A stretch of 64,000 nt of DNA from Xestospongia muta (lineage: Eukaryota; Porifera; Demospongiae; Haplosclerida; Petrosiidae): positions 4,335,497-4,399,496 of the forward strand of contig OY848921.1 of assembly GCA_963693285.1 (NCBI GenBank). The letters run 5' to 3'. The position numbers and the translations under genes are program-made. This document shows positions 9,366 through 20,745 of this stretch, piece after piece (positions within the stretch are counted from its first letter, which is position 1; each line of letters opens with the position of its first letter). The notes beneath the pieces are model-generated. The model made no database searches. It was not told where the DNA came from and saw nothing but the letters and a program-made list of their open reading frames with translations.

Positions 9366-9765
9366 TAGCATCTACAAAAACAGGAATCAAGACTAGAGGA
9401 AGTAAAGCCTTCACTGAGAATGGTATGTTTTAGTTCGAAATGTGTCATTATAATTATTGTAGCATCTACAGAGCAGAAATCAAGACTAGAGGAAGTAAAG
9501 CCTTCACTGAGAATTACACGAGGAATGTTTTGGTTCAATATGTGTTACTAATTATTGTAGCATCTACAGAGCAGAAATCAAGACTAGAGGAAGTAAAGCC
9601 TTCACTGAGAATTACACGAGGAATGTTTTGGTTCAATATGTGTTACTAATTACTGTAGCATCTACAGAGACAGAAATCAAGACTAGAGGAAGTAAAGCTT
9701 TCACTGAGAATTACACGAGGAATGTTTTGGTTTGAAATATGTTATTAATTGTAACATCTACAGTA
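9366..9765. repeat. 98-bp tandem repeat, four units
   Basis: Units begin TAGCATCTACA at 9366, 9460, 9558 and 9656 (spacings 94, 98, 98), and a partial fifth starts near 9752. Each unit has the same core, from ATCAAGACTAGAGGAAGTA to CACTGAGAAT. The core is preceded by CTACAG (acceptor-like), and in unit 1 it is followed by GGTATGTTT (donor-like). The repeat therefore looks like a small exon duplicated in tandem, reading AEIKTRGSKAFTEN; units 2-4 carry a short insertion after the core. Confidence 0.85.
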
Positions 9766-9949
9766 ACCTATTCTAAGGTTGAAGAAGTAATTTAACATCT
9801 GACAACTTTATCTTGATTTCCTTCAGCCAGTTATGCCCAGCACAGTTGGACCATCTCATGGAACAACCAGTAGCGGAAGTGATGCACATTGAGACTGGTA
9901 GTAGACTTGTACATTAGTAGATCCTAGAAGAAAAATCTTTTCTCCCATA

Positions 9950-10976
9950 TGTATAGTGAGAATAGAGTTAGACGGAGTAAGAGGGCCTAAAGTACTTGAC
10001 ATATTTGTGTAATTTGTTTCACTAATAAGTGAGAGGGAACCCCATATCTAATTCCATAGGAAGGTCAACTCCCTCTACTTGAACTGTGACCACAAGAGGT
10101 CTGTTCTTCCCTGGTAGTGTAAAACATAGGGTAGTCCTCTAAAGTAGAAGGAGTGGACCTATCTGATGAGGCCTTATCTTCAATTAAGCAAAGCTCCAAT
10201 CGTTCTGTACTATGAATAGAGTGCCTGCAGGGTGGGTCCTTAGAAAGTGGTTTGTGAGTCAAGGCTGGAGCTCTTTTGCTGCTTCAGCAACCTCTAGCCA
10301 AGTGACCTTTCCTTTCAAAAGCATGACATGTCCTTCCTTTAAAATTGCATTTTTTAGCATAATAGTTTCCAACACATCTAAAACATTTGATGTTAGTAGA
10401 TACCACGGTGAGAATTCAACCAGTTTTTTCCATCAAATGGTGAACAGCAATTGGTTTTACATTTTGTTGTTGTTGCTGAGTAAAGTCTCGAAAATCCCCG
10501 GGTGCAGGTTGCTATGGCTTGGGCCGTTTTGAAAGCCTCTTTGTATGTTAAGTTCTTGGAATAATCTTCTTTGGATGTGTGTGTCGTTTATTCCACAAAC
10601 AAGTCTATCTCTAATCATTAAATCCAACGTGTCACCAAAATCACAATGTTCTCCAATAGCACATAATTCATTGGCATAAGTAGCAATGGATTCACCTGAT
10701 TTTCTTATTCTTGTTTTGAATTTCAACTGTTGAACTATCAAAGATGGCTTAGGATTGAAACATTTTGTCAAGACACACTTTTGGGATGCTATTGTTGTAT
10801 CAAAACTTTTCAATAGTTGGAATATAGAGGAACTGCAAACTGTTAAAAAGATTGCTCTTTTAGTTTCCTCAGAGGTGACATAGTTTTGCTTCAAAATGGA
10901 AATCTAATCTTTCGACGTATGAAGTCCATTGTTCTTTGTTTGGTTCAAATAAAGATATTTTACCATGACTTGCCAT
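9950..10976 (-). pseudogene. Gypsy-type retrotransposon gag-protease fragment
   Basis: From an ATG at 10976 the frame reads MASHGKISLFEPNKEQWTSY then VERLDFHFEA, the usual start of a Gypsy capsid-like gag. An extra A in the run near 10905 shifts the frame. It continues with the conserved signature DTLDLMIRDRLVCGI at about 10630-10580. Two zinc knuckles follow at about 10400-10280 but both are damaged: the first has tyrosine where histidine is expected, and the second has phenylalanine where the second cysteine is expected (CHAFERKGHLARGC). Further on, MELDMGF occupies the place of the retropepsin D-T/S-G motif. No reverse transcriptase, integrase or long terminal repeats were seen, so only a 5' fragment remains. 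Confidence 0.7.
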
Positions 10977-11463
10977 TTCATTGGGGTAGAGTAATAGAAG
11001 GTGAAGTTTTCAAATTACCCTCATTGAAAATAGTGACTCAGTGAAAGGAGGAACGAATTTGGAACAGTCCCAAACTTGACATATGAGAAATCAAAGGTTT
11101 ACTAAGAAGTCTAAGAACCATTGACAACCAACCACAATAACAACCATAAGAATAATTATGATAACAACAACAACCGTAACAACAGGTAAAAATGATTAAA
11201 CCGTGCATTTTTATATCAGTACTAGTGACTTCATAACATACAATTATGGGACACCCTAAATGATCTTTGGGAGAATATACCATCAGAAATAACACAAAAC
11301 CTGTTCTTCTTAACACCATGAAGAATCGAAGCTGCTGTCAAATCAAGGTGTGGCATACAAAGTACTAGACATCTTTACTTACAAAAGATATTATTTTATT
11401 TGTTTTTGCCATAAAACACAATAATAAACATCATCCCTAGTTTAAAACACCACGTTAAGCCAG
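10977..11463. other. No gene seen
   Basis: Between the gag fragment and the first Harbinger element. A 93-aa minus frame at 11038-11319 has unusual tyrosine/cysteine runs from a low-complexity region and no recognisable domain. Could include part of the retroelement leader. Confidence 0.3.
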
Positions 11464-11627
11464 ATTTACACTGTAGTATATAGCGTTCAGCAACATTGGC
11501 ATAACGTACTGTGAGCTAATTCAGACTTGTTGTTCACGTAACATTGGATCAAACTTTTTTCAACTCTAAACAAATGCTTTAACATTTCCACCAATCAAAT
11601 TTAGTTGAGCAAGTGACAGTTGTTAAA

Positions 11628-12946
11628 ATGGTGGAATTTGATGAAGTGCTTATCTCTAGTGTAAAAGATTACCCTAGTCTATACCATACAAAAAGCTGTG
11701 ATTTTAAAGTAACATGGAAGAGGGAGAATGCATAGAAAGAAATATCTAAGAAGCTCATCAGTCCAGGTAAGTAAAATATTACATAATCTAGCAGTGGTGG
11801 CTCTACACTGTATAATAAATAGACAAGCTAGGCAATTACCTAGGGCCCAAAAGAATTCCAATAGGGTCCAAGTCAAGCCTCGGCCTGATTTGATAATTCA
11901 AGACTTATTATGAAGACTTACCATGACAGATATCAAGGGTGTATTGTCCTAGAGGACTTGATATGCCCCTGCAGGGCCTTGCTGATATGAATTTTGAGTC
12001 ACTGAGTCACAGGTTTCACACAGATCTGCTAATTTGGCAAATTTATTAGTGGGTGTGTCACCCAAAAAAATGGTTGTGGCCTAGGGCCCAATCCAAGGTT
12101 GAGGCATCACTGTTTTCTGGGCATGAATTTTAGTGCCAGTTAAGTCATGACAAAGCTATGTAAATTTCCCATTACTTCAGTGGATATAATTTCTAAATGG
12201 TGGAAAGTGTTAAGAGAACATTACACTAAAGAACACAAAAAAATTAAAATAAACCACAGGGACTAAAGCAGATGACATTGAAAAGGTCTGGGAAGTTTAC
12301 CACTTGATGGATTTTGTTAGGAACAGGAGGTTAGTATTTTAAATCATCAATTCACAGTTTTAGAATGGTTCTTAAAATTTCTTCAATAGCACGGTGACAA
12401 ATATTTAGGTAAAGAGTTCTGTGACTGAAGATGATAGCCAAAAGTCTTATTCTGTGATGGAGAGTGACCAGACTCAAGATTCATCTAATCAAGAAGTCAG
12501 TTCAGAAAGTGAAAGGAGTACATGTAGCAGAGAAAGTTTGAAGTTAGTTGGAGTGTATACATGTACTGATGTAGTTGTGATTCCCTTTACTGATAATATA
12601 CTCAGGACATCAACTATAAAACCAGTTTAATCAAAAAGATGTAGAATTGAACCAGACCCAATATAGATTAAAATACTATCTCAGCTGAAGAAGACTTCAG
12701 AAGTAACACTTTCTAATTAGGTTGAAGGTTTTGCATTCAGTAAAACTATTGCTTTGAAATTGAAAAGACTTGAACCAAGGCAAAATTAAAATACAGCAGT
12801 TATTATATGATATCAAGTTTCAACCTTTACCTGTCCAGCAGGAGGAATTTACTACCTGTGGGCATGATTCATCTTCATCTCAATCTTCTGTACATGAAGA
12901 CAATCATGACCATTACTTCCATTATTATCCAAGACATGGACAATAA
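11628..12946 (+). pseudogene. MADF/BESS-type Harbinger accessory protein (pseudogene)
   Basis: The ATG at 11628 opens a MADF domain: FDEVLISSVKDYPSLYHTK, then CDFKVTWKRENA followed by TAG at 11733-11735 where a conserved tryptophan is expected. The exon ends at a CAG|GTAAGT donor (11766). After an intron of about 400 bp the domain resumes as WWKVLREHYTKEHKKIK at about 12200. A serine/glutamate-rich linker at 12421-12540 and a C-terminal BESS-like part (TIALKLKRLEPRQ) at about 12735-12785 follow, with frameshifts. In active Harbingers this Myb/MADF protein binds DNA and helps the transposase enter the nucleus. The intron contains a separate repeat-like stretch (11800-12110). Confidence 0.65.
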
Positions 12947-13107
12947 GATTGTTAAAAAGAAATGATGAAAGGGTTATTATTACATTTATTATTGTTGTTT
13001 ATTAATTTTTTCTTTCGACTTCATTAAGTATAACCATAAATATTAAGTAGAGTTTATGTAGTCATTTTGCCATGGTACAGCTCTAGTAGATGAATTAAAA
13101 TAGGACA

Positions 13108-14295
13108 TCATACTGTCTTGAATTTTTCTGCAGCTGACTTGGAATACATATTACTACCTGCTTGACTGATAGAACTAAGTTCGATTCCTTGAGTTCTCCA
13201 ATCTCCTGGAAGTATATTACCCTGCAGGTCTTCTCAATCAATATACCCAGATGGACAGTAAATTCTATCAGATACAGGACAATGTATTTTGGAAATTTTC
13301 AAATAATTGTGTAGGGCATATGCTGCTTGAGTTATATTTGTCACTTTTTCTGGTTTTGCTATTATCAGTCTTCTGAATATTCTAAATTTCGTGGGTAATA
13401 TTCCAAAGGAATTTTCAATAATGCACCTTGCCTTTGAGAGACAGTAAATGAAAATTCATTTGTTTTCAAGTAAATGTGTGCCAGGATACAATTTTAACAT
13501 GTATGTTTTAAGAGGACAGATTCACCAACAAAGAAGTATGGAATAGGAGACAATTGGCCAGTGATGACATCAGGCTCGGATATGGACATTAAATTATCTT
13601 TTAGTACCTCACCAAATAATGAGCTGCTGAAAAGCCCACCATCACTCTGCCTTCCATAGTCCCCAGTATTGAGTAAAGTAAAACAATAATTGTAATCACA
13701 TACTGCCATTAAGACTATGCTATTTGTTCCTTTATAGTTATAATACTGTGATCCACAATTAGCTGATGCTTGCAATTCTACATGTTTACTATCTATGGCT
13801 CCTATGCAGTGTGGGAAGTTCCAAGTACTATGGAAGCCATTACTGATCTTTTTCCATTCCTCACTACTTTGAGGTGGCTGTAAAATTCAGGAGAAAGCAC
13901 ATCCCATAATGCCTGACAAGTATCTTTAATGATACAACACACAGTAGCATAGCCTGATATGGTCTTCATGGAATCCCCAGTTACTAGATAGCGAAGTGTC
14001 ACACCCAATCTTTCTCCTGGTGGAAGAGCACTTCTCAACTGACTTGTCATTTGAGTGATCACTGGCCCAACTCTAATGAGTAAGTCATCAAACATCACAG
14101 GAGACATATGAAAATATGTATAGAAACTGCTATGATCAACTTGTTTCATTTCTTGAACAACGCAATGATACTTTCCTAAGGTGCTCCTACATTTGAACAT
14201 TTCTCTTATCCAAACCATTCTCCTTGGTTTTCTTTCATTCTGCGCCAAATTAATAGCAAAAACAACAGTAGTCTTCTTTTGTTAAGATCTGCCAT
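13108..14295 (-). pseudogene. HARBI1-like DDE transposase (pseudogene, H1)
   Basis: Starts MADLNKRRLLLF at 14295 and ends SAAEKFKTV at a TGA at 13108. Middle landmarks are a helix-turn-helix region (RSALPPGERLGVTLRYLVTG), CIGAIDSKH with the first catalytic aspartate, GRQSDGG with the second, and CIIENSFGIL with the catalytic glutamate. The frame shifts near 14250 and near 13870 (after LSPEF), and a stop lies near 13455, so it cannot be expressed as one protein. Length without the breaks would be near 395 residues, normal for the family. Convergent with the MADF gene. Confidence 0.8.
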
Positions 14296-14437
14296 TTCAA
14301 TTCACTCGGGTTAATGCCTACTTCATGCATCCATTTGTGTAGCAGGCACATGTGCAGTTTCAATGCAATTACATTAACATATCGCATATGTGACTGTTAT
14401 GTAAACTTTGCTGAGCATTATCTAGTGCAGTGTAAAT

Positions 14438-15030
14438 TAGTCTGTACTTACCATAACATTTCTCCGACTTCTAATGTAACTGTAACATACTCCATACCAC
14501 TTCCTGCTTAGCTTTCTCTTCAAAAAGAGCTGTATCAGCACAAAAACACTACATGTGTAGCTGTGGTTAATTTAAATAATCTCAAACAATGCAACTTCCA
14601 TGTGGGTGGATGAACTCTTTTGAATGCCATGGTATAAACACAATTTACAGTACTCACTGTAGAAGTTATATATACTAGCAAAATTATGTCATAAATTCAC
14701 GGGAAACTGTTGAAGAGGCTGTTTAGAAAATAAGCTTGAAGAAGCTTGACCAATTGTGCATTGGTACAACTATTTCTCAAATAAACTTGAGTTTTCCTAT
14801 CTTCTTTTGATAAAATCTTTCATCAGCACAAGGTTTCACAGTTTTCTTTAATTATTCTCATATAAATAATACACTTTTGAACAAAGTCTACTCAAAAACT
14901 TCAAGAATGTTCTGACCTACACAACAACGCAGTTATAGCAACTAAACATAGTTATAATCTGCATCGCCAAACCACACTTTCTAAATATTCTTGTGGCCAT
15001 GCAGCTAGCAATCTTAATTCTCTGTATACC
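14438..15030. other. No gene seen
   Basis: AT-rich flank of element H1; only short frames without motifs. Confidence 0.35.
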
Positions 15031-15034
15031 ATAG

Positions 15035-15740
15035 TCATGTGTTTTGACTCTTGCATGGCTTGTGCTCAAGTACATGGATGACCTGCACAAATGATGTATC
15101 TTTCAAGGTTAGGTTTGGATGTACTGACTGATGCGTCAGTGCAGTAACACATTTTATGTATTGAGGGTAACAAAAAAAATGTCTGTGGTTAACCTGCTCA
15201 TACTTTAATAATCGTTTATTACCTCTCATGGCATGAGAGTCTCGGAATACTAACCATACATAAGCAACAAATTTGGTTTACTGACTAAACGATTAACCAG
15301 CTCTGATACTCTGACATTACCACAAGCACATATTACTGAAACAACAATTAGGACATCAGTTTCAGAGAGAGGATTGTACATGCCTCATCTATGGTTTTGG
15401 TCTCAACCAGGTATAAATTAGTAAGAGACCTTATTAAGTTGAGTGAGAATTCGTTTCACCTTCACAAGCCAGTTATAGTTAGGATCACCATGTGTAGGAA
15501 GAGTCCTTTTTACAGCAAAATGTGAGGTGTAATGGATGTCAAGAAGCAATTCTGTTGTCGTTAGAACATCAGTGGTTGCTATTTTGACAAAATGTTAAAG
15601 ATATGACAATGAGAGAAGTCAACAAGTTCAAGATAAACAGTTCTAGCTTACCCAATAAAGTCTAGTGGAATTTGTGAATAGACAGGAGAAACAAAAACCA
15701 CTTCACCAGGAAGATCATTAGTATATGGTCTCCCACTCGA
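15035..15740 (-). other. Unassigned coding-like fragments
   Basis: Several minus-strand stretches look like protein but I do not recognise them. One reads GRPYTNDLPGEVVFVSPVYS and ends near a GTAAGC donor at about 15651. Another (15440-15590) reads ATTDVLTTTELLLDIHYTS followed by HFAVKRTLPTHGDPNYNWL. A third (15229-15035) has 64 residues and ends CKSQNT. They could be exons of one decayed gene; the splice phases do not join cleanly. Confidence 0.3.
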
Positions 15741-16099
15741 AATAATGGATGTTCTAGCTCATGCTATTAGCCTTTATTATATATTTTATATATTATGATG
15801 GTGCCTTTTCTTGCTGATGAAGTGATGCGGCCTCTTGTTGTTGTGGTGTTTTGTCTGAGGGAGTTCTTGTTGAAAGAGTTGTGGTTTATACTGTTGTCAA
15901 AAATTTTCGGGGTGTTAATAACTATTGCGGTAACTTTCTCGATTTTAGAAGATTATGTACATATTAACAAAATATCAATTTTGATATTATGTAAAGTTTA
16001 TATAGAATATGCAAATTGTTAATTGCACATGTATATGTAAAATCAGAAAAAGACACACATCACTAAAATTAAAAAATAACAAACTTTTAAGATGACACT

Positions 16100-16385
16100 T
16101 GCAGTTATGTCAGACAATTCCTGATCTTTCGATGACTTACTATAAAATCTTTGTCCTTGCCATTGCTATTGTCCTCCACCTTTTTGTTATCTCTGTAACT
16201 CTTCAATATTTGTATGGTATAAATAAAACTTTTATTATATTTGTACCATGATATTCCTTATTGACCAATCAGATTGCAGGATTATTACTTTTTTTAAAGT
16301 TTGGAGAGTTGTCAGGATCATTGCTCAAAATGTTTTCTCAAACAGAAACTTTGATCAGTCAAGCCCATTTCAAAGTGCTCTAGAC
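16100..16385. repeat. Dispersed repeat R, copy 1
   Basis: About 280 bp that recurs at 51980-52255 in the same orientation. Shared blocks include GACCAATCAGATTGCAGGAT, TTTAAAGTTTGG, AAATGTTT and CAGTCAAGCCCATTT. No coding frame; probably a non-autonomous interspersed element. Confidence 0.75.
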
Positions 16386-16792
16386 ACATGAATCATTCAA
16401 TTGTATGTCTAGTTTATCCATTGTGTGCATCTTAAGTTGCTCACTTGTTCAAGTTCTTCACAGTAAGTATGTTGTTTTTTTGCAGCCATATGAACATTAA
16501 AAATTGTTGATATTTAACAATTGAAAGTTGCTGTTTTATTAACAATAGTTGTGTGTTGTTGTATTAACAAATAAAGTAGTTAAAATAACAAACATCAAAA
16601 GTTTCAATGATGAGAATATTACTGTCATTTTAACGAGTTTTGTTATTTTGCAAACACATTCACAAACACTAAATTAATGGTTCTTTTGAAATTAAAATGG
16701 TTTGTTACAATCAACATTGATGTAATGAAAAGGTACATAGTGAACAATAAAGTTCAAAATATTAGCTTTAAATAACTGTTAAGTGTGTTCGT

Positions 16793-17100
16793 TCATACTT
16801 TCACAGTAGCCCTAAACAATTGACTTGTGATAGCAGTGTATACATTAGATTGTCGTCCTTTTTCTTTGAAATTTAGAATAAATTCCTGTAAGAAAAGCAA
16901 AGACTCGAGAACTGATTTAGCATATTCCAAATTCAAAACATAATGAACCACAACAAGAAGAAAGATGGCTTCTTTAAAATTTTGAGTGTCTTGTAGGAGC
17001 ACTTACTCAACCATAATGTAATAAATAGTGATTCCTACTTGGATCATCTGAATTGTATAATGAAACTATCATCGGCTGGTTACTGTTGCCAACAATTTCA
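16793..17100 (-). pseudogene. Fragment of an uncharacterised repetitive protein family
   Basis: A minus-strand frame gives NFKEAIFLLVVVHYVLNLEY then AKSVLESLLFLQEFIL, followed by a short basic tail and a stop at 16793. Just upstream (17100-17035) is EIVGNSNQPMIVSLYNSDD in another frame. The arrangement resembles the C-terminus of uncharacterised proteins found in many copies in fish and cnidarian genomes, in which a Y-V-N-x-x-Y-x-K helix precedes a leucine- and phenylalanine-rich end. Family assignment is tentative. Another relic of what may be the same family is at 59428-60919. Confidence 0.3.
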
Positions 17101-17923
17101 TCATGTAGTGTACAAGACTAAAATAATAGAGTTAGCAGTGTTTTATCTGAAAAGAGCCTTACTTTCATTGTGAGTAATACATGAGACAATTCTTTCCCTT
17201 TAAAGTTGTCAACTTAATGAAAAGTTTGAACACCTCCAGTGTCATTAGTAAACGTCAACAAACCCTTTTTTATGATAACAGTAATTTCTTTTATCCAAGT
17301 ACTTTGCCAGTTAGTAACAAATGTGTCCATTGAGTTAGCAAGACCTGTGATATGGTCAAACTCTTGTTATACCTGCATGTATATAAAGACAAGGGTAAAC
17401 ATGTCATCATATATAACTTACATGCTTGGGCTTTCTCAGTAAAGGATACTGTTCATATAGTTCTAGCACACTGAGGTCTCTTCTTACTCAAACAAAGATT
17501 TAAACAAATTAACCTTCATATATGTGAGGATTGAGAAAGATAGAATTTTGTCATGTAATACAGTGTACCAATGACAGTCTTAGTCATTTTTTGAGACCCC
17601 ATCTCAATCTCTATTTTGCTAAATTTCAACTTCCTGACATGTCTCTCCTTTGTCTTGTGAAGATCTAAGATTGTTTCTGTAATACACAATAAAAGATACT
17701 TGCAGCCAAATGTATTGTAAATGTTTTAGGTAGATGTTATGGTTTAAGGTCAAATTTAAAATTTTCATTAAATATTCCTTCGAATCTTTTCAACAGCAAT
17801 GTTGCCTTTTGCAACCAGAGATCTCAGTACAAATGGCTATAGGCTAAGAAAAACAAGATTACAAAAATAAAGGTAAGTCCTTAAAGTGTGAACTCACACA
17901 ACATTGTGCGTACTTATGGCTAC
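17101..17923. other. No gene seen
   Basis: AT-rich, with short frames only. Ends at the putative left terminus of Harbinger element H3. Confidence 0.35.
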
Positions 17924-18129
17924 ATTTACACTGAGACAATTTGCCTGAATACATACAAAATATTACCATTTCTATAACTGTTTACACTTGACATGGGTTT
18001 ATGTGTAATAATGTTTGCAAGCATTTACATTGAAATGTTTCCTTGCATAACTTTTAATTGATTAACTTATCACATGATGCAATTGGATGACACGTGGAGC
18101 TATGAAATCTGCCAAGGAAGACAGGTTAA

Positions 18130-18786
18130 AAGTTTTTGTGGAGCAATGATGAAGTGGAACTAGTATTAAACAATCGCAAATGAATATAAAGTTAAGAAAG
18201 CTGCAAATGGTATGATTGGGAATTTGTAAAAAGCAAATACAGTGATATATTGGAACTTTTGAAAATGCAATGCCTGATGATGAAGAGACTCAAGAGAGAT
18301 ACATTTTATCAAAGGATTTTTCTCACAAGAAAGATGAAGTCACAAAGCAAGTACTTACATCAAATGTTGAAAGCTATTCATTTGTAATTTCATCAAGCTG
18401 TTGACTCTGGAAGAAGAAGTGGGCTTAGCTGGGTAGTAATGATATATTATGAACTATGTGAGAAGGTATGGGTAGGTAGTCCACCTACATAATATTAATA
18501 ATATTGAAGAAATTAATGACTCATAAAGTCAATATCAAGAACTGTCACAGACCACTGTGCAACACAGATGCCAGTTCTTAGACAAAGCATTGAAAAGTAT
18601 AAACGAGAAAATGAAGAAAAACCTTCCAATAGATGCACAGCTTCTAGTTGTGCACAAGAAGAATTAAAAATTAAGAAAAGACTAGTTGATCAGAAGTATG
18701 CTGATAACATGGCTAAAATGTCAAGATATATGGAAAAATTGAATGAATCAATTGCAGATGGATATTCTTTACTAAGAACTTCCTAA
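18130..18786 (+). pseudogene. Myb/SANT-like Harbinger accessory protein (pseudogene)
   Basis: The Myb-like half (KVKKAANG, then WEFVKSKYSDILEL after a frame change) leads into the signature HQAVDSGRRSG and YYELCEKVWVGSP, a motif typical of the second Harbinger protein in sponges and cnidarians. The C-terminal part is an intact frame at 18568-18786, MPVLRQSIEKYKRENEEKPS to ADGYSLLRTS, forming a lysine/glutamate-rich coiled coil. Stops and frame changes upstream make the full gene inactive. Neighbour of the convergent transposase, as expected. Confidence 0.6.
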
Positions 18787-19179
18787 TATATCAGCAGCCT
18801 AACTATGTATCATCCTCAGAGATCCTATACTCCATACACTCATGGATTGCCACCTGTTTTCAGCAGCACTACAATGTCAAATGGTAGTAGCTCTGATCCA
18901 GGTTCTCCTTACGAACCCTTTAATAACTGGGAAGTAACAAATAATCATTCAATTAATTTATTAACTAATAATCATTCAATAATTACAATTTGAAAAGTAC
19001 CCTAAAGGTCAAAAATTTGGTTAGTGTCCTTCTTACTCGTTTGCCCTCTTCCTCATTACTATCAGTAATGTATCTATTAGGTACAATCTCTTGTTGAAAA
19101 TCATCATCGTAACCAATAAAGCTTCTCACTGTGTCTTTGTTGACAGTTTCATTATAGAGTTCACAATATTGTCTAATAC

Positions 19180-19975
19180 AAACAGGTAAAAATTACATTA
19201 GGTAACTAAGGTAAGTCATTTAAGTTAATGTCCATTGCTCTATTGAGACATGAAAACATAGCATTGAGTCTTCCAAATGCACATTCAATTACGTTTCTCA
19301 CACTACACAGCCTATATCCAAAATATTGCTCCCAACTGTACAATCCACCACCAGCATAACATTCTTGCGTCATGGACACTTGCAGGACACTTCACAACAA
19401 CATCAATGAAACAGTACTTATAATTACAGCAAGCCTGGACATTCAATGAAAAATGAGGCATTCTATTGATGTAATCTGTTGAATTAGATAATGGTTGTTT
19501 AATTTCAATATAAGTCCCATCAACAGCACCCAAACACTGTGGAACTAAGAAACTATTTAAAACATTTGTTACTTTATCTTGGATGCTGTCCTCAGTAAGA
19601 GGTAGTTTAATATAACGAGGCCATAAGTACACAGTAATTGGATATGAAACCCTTCTGATAATTATATAAGCAAAAGACCTAGAAAGTCCAAATACATTAG
19701 CAATTTTCAGTCTTCCTCTGTCTGATGAATAGTGCAGAGTCCCTGCTACTTGAGTTTAGTAAGTTGTTTTATTTACAATGTATGGGTGAAGCTGGTTACA
19801 CAAATTAAAAAAAAATTGTCTTAGACATTCTAAAATTTCCCTTCTATTTTTTCATCTAACATGACACCTTTTATAAAGTTGTCCCAACAGGCTGAAGTCC
19901 TTCCAGTTCTGACCCCATATCTTCTTTTTTTCTTTCTTGCTATTCTCGCTCTTTTTCTTTGGATAACACCAGAAA
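19180..19975 (-). pseudogene. HARBI1-like transposase with central deletion (H3)
   Basis: From 19960 the frames read RRYGVRTGRTSACWDNF, then a helix-turn-helix ([19 protein letters not shown]). The catalytic segments [16 protein letters not shown] (first aspartate) and SVHDARM (second aspartate) follow, then [20 protein letters not shown] with the glutamate. Between HDARM and YFGYRL the 40-60 residues normally present (the G-D-x-A-Y-P-L region) are missing and the frame changes, so this is an internal-deletion derivative. A stop also occurs at about 19760. Confidence 0.75.
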
Positions 19976-20134
19976 ATGAGGCAACTTCTAATAACAGCAA
20001 TCTCTTTCAATAGTGCTGAGTTACATACTCATTTAATATTTTTTGATTCAGTCAGCTGCTGCAAAAGTATTAAACAAATGTTTCCAGTATTGCCATTGAT
20101 TGTGCAAAGGGAATTTCAGACTCCCTTTGTCTCT

Positions 20135-20745
20135 AAGGGACTAATGGACAGTAAAGAATGTCCTATGGACTCCCTTAATATTGCCTTACTACTGCTTGTC
20201 CATTCATTTCCTTTGTGTTTAAGGGACTAATGGACAAGAAAGGATGTCCTATGGACTCATTTAACACTGCCTTTAGTTCTGCTTGTCCTCTCTTACTTTT
20301 GTCCCTAAGGGACTAATGAACAGTAAAGGATGTCCAGTGGATGCTTAACATTAATATACCAAAGGGACTTATGGACATTAAAGGATGTCCAATGGACTCC
20401 TTTCAAACTGCCTTACCTCATGCTTGTCCATCCCTTACCTTTGTCTCTAAGGGAATAATGAACAATAAAGAATATCCTGTGGACACCTTAACACTGCCTT
20501 TAGTCCTGATAGTCCATCCCTTACTTTCGTACCTAAGGGACTAATGGACAGTAAGGATGTCATATGGACTACTTTAACACTGCTTTTAGTCTTGATTGTC
20601 CTCTCTTACCTTTGTCACTAAGGGACTAATGTACAGTAAAGGATGTCAAGTGGACTCTCTTATCATTGCTGTATTTAAGTGAAATACCTAAAATGTTGTC
20701 CTTAGTCCTGATTGCTTTGTTTAATGAACAGCAAGGACATCCTGT
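20135..20745. repeat. 86-bp tandem repeat, about seven units
   Basis: Units begin AAGGGACTAATGGACA near 20135, 20221, 20307, 20362, 20448, 20534 and 20619; most spacings are 86 bp and one is 55. Within each unit, AAGGGA is answered by TCCCTT and GGACA by TGTCC, so each unit can fold into a small hairpin. The last copy near 20720 is degraded. Open frames across the array are artefacts of repetition. Confidence 0.85.

Larger units (their letters stand above)
11464..14437. mobile_element. Harbinger (PIF) element H1
   Basis: Two imperfect terminal inverted repeats of about 50 bp face each other: both begin ATTTACACTG and share further blocks such as TCAGCAA and CATAAC. Between them a plus-strand MADF-type gene and a minus-strand DDE transposase converge, the standard two-gene Harbinger layout. 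Flanking trinucleotides CAG and TAG could be a degraded 3-bp target-site duplication. Both genes are broken, so the element is inactive. Confidence 0.75.
17924..20010. mobile_element. Harbinger element H3
   Basis: Begins ATTTACACTG at 17924, the same terminal decamer as H1. It carries a plus-strand Myb-like gene (18130-18786) convergent with a minus-strand HARBI1-like transposase (19180-19975). No matching right terminal repeat was found, so the right boundary is approximate; a tandem array starts at 20135. The transposase is a different lineage from H1 and H2, with only the catalytic framework in common. Confidence 0.6.

Noticed and set aside
15795..16022. 75-aa plus-strand hydrophobic frame
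   Set aside because: AT-rich low-complexity translation without a family, a splice context or a promoter signal.
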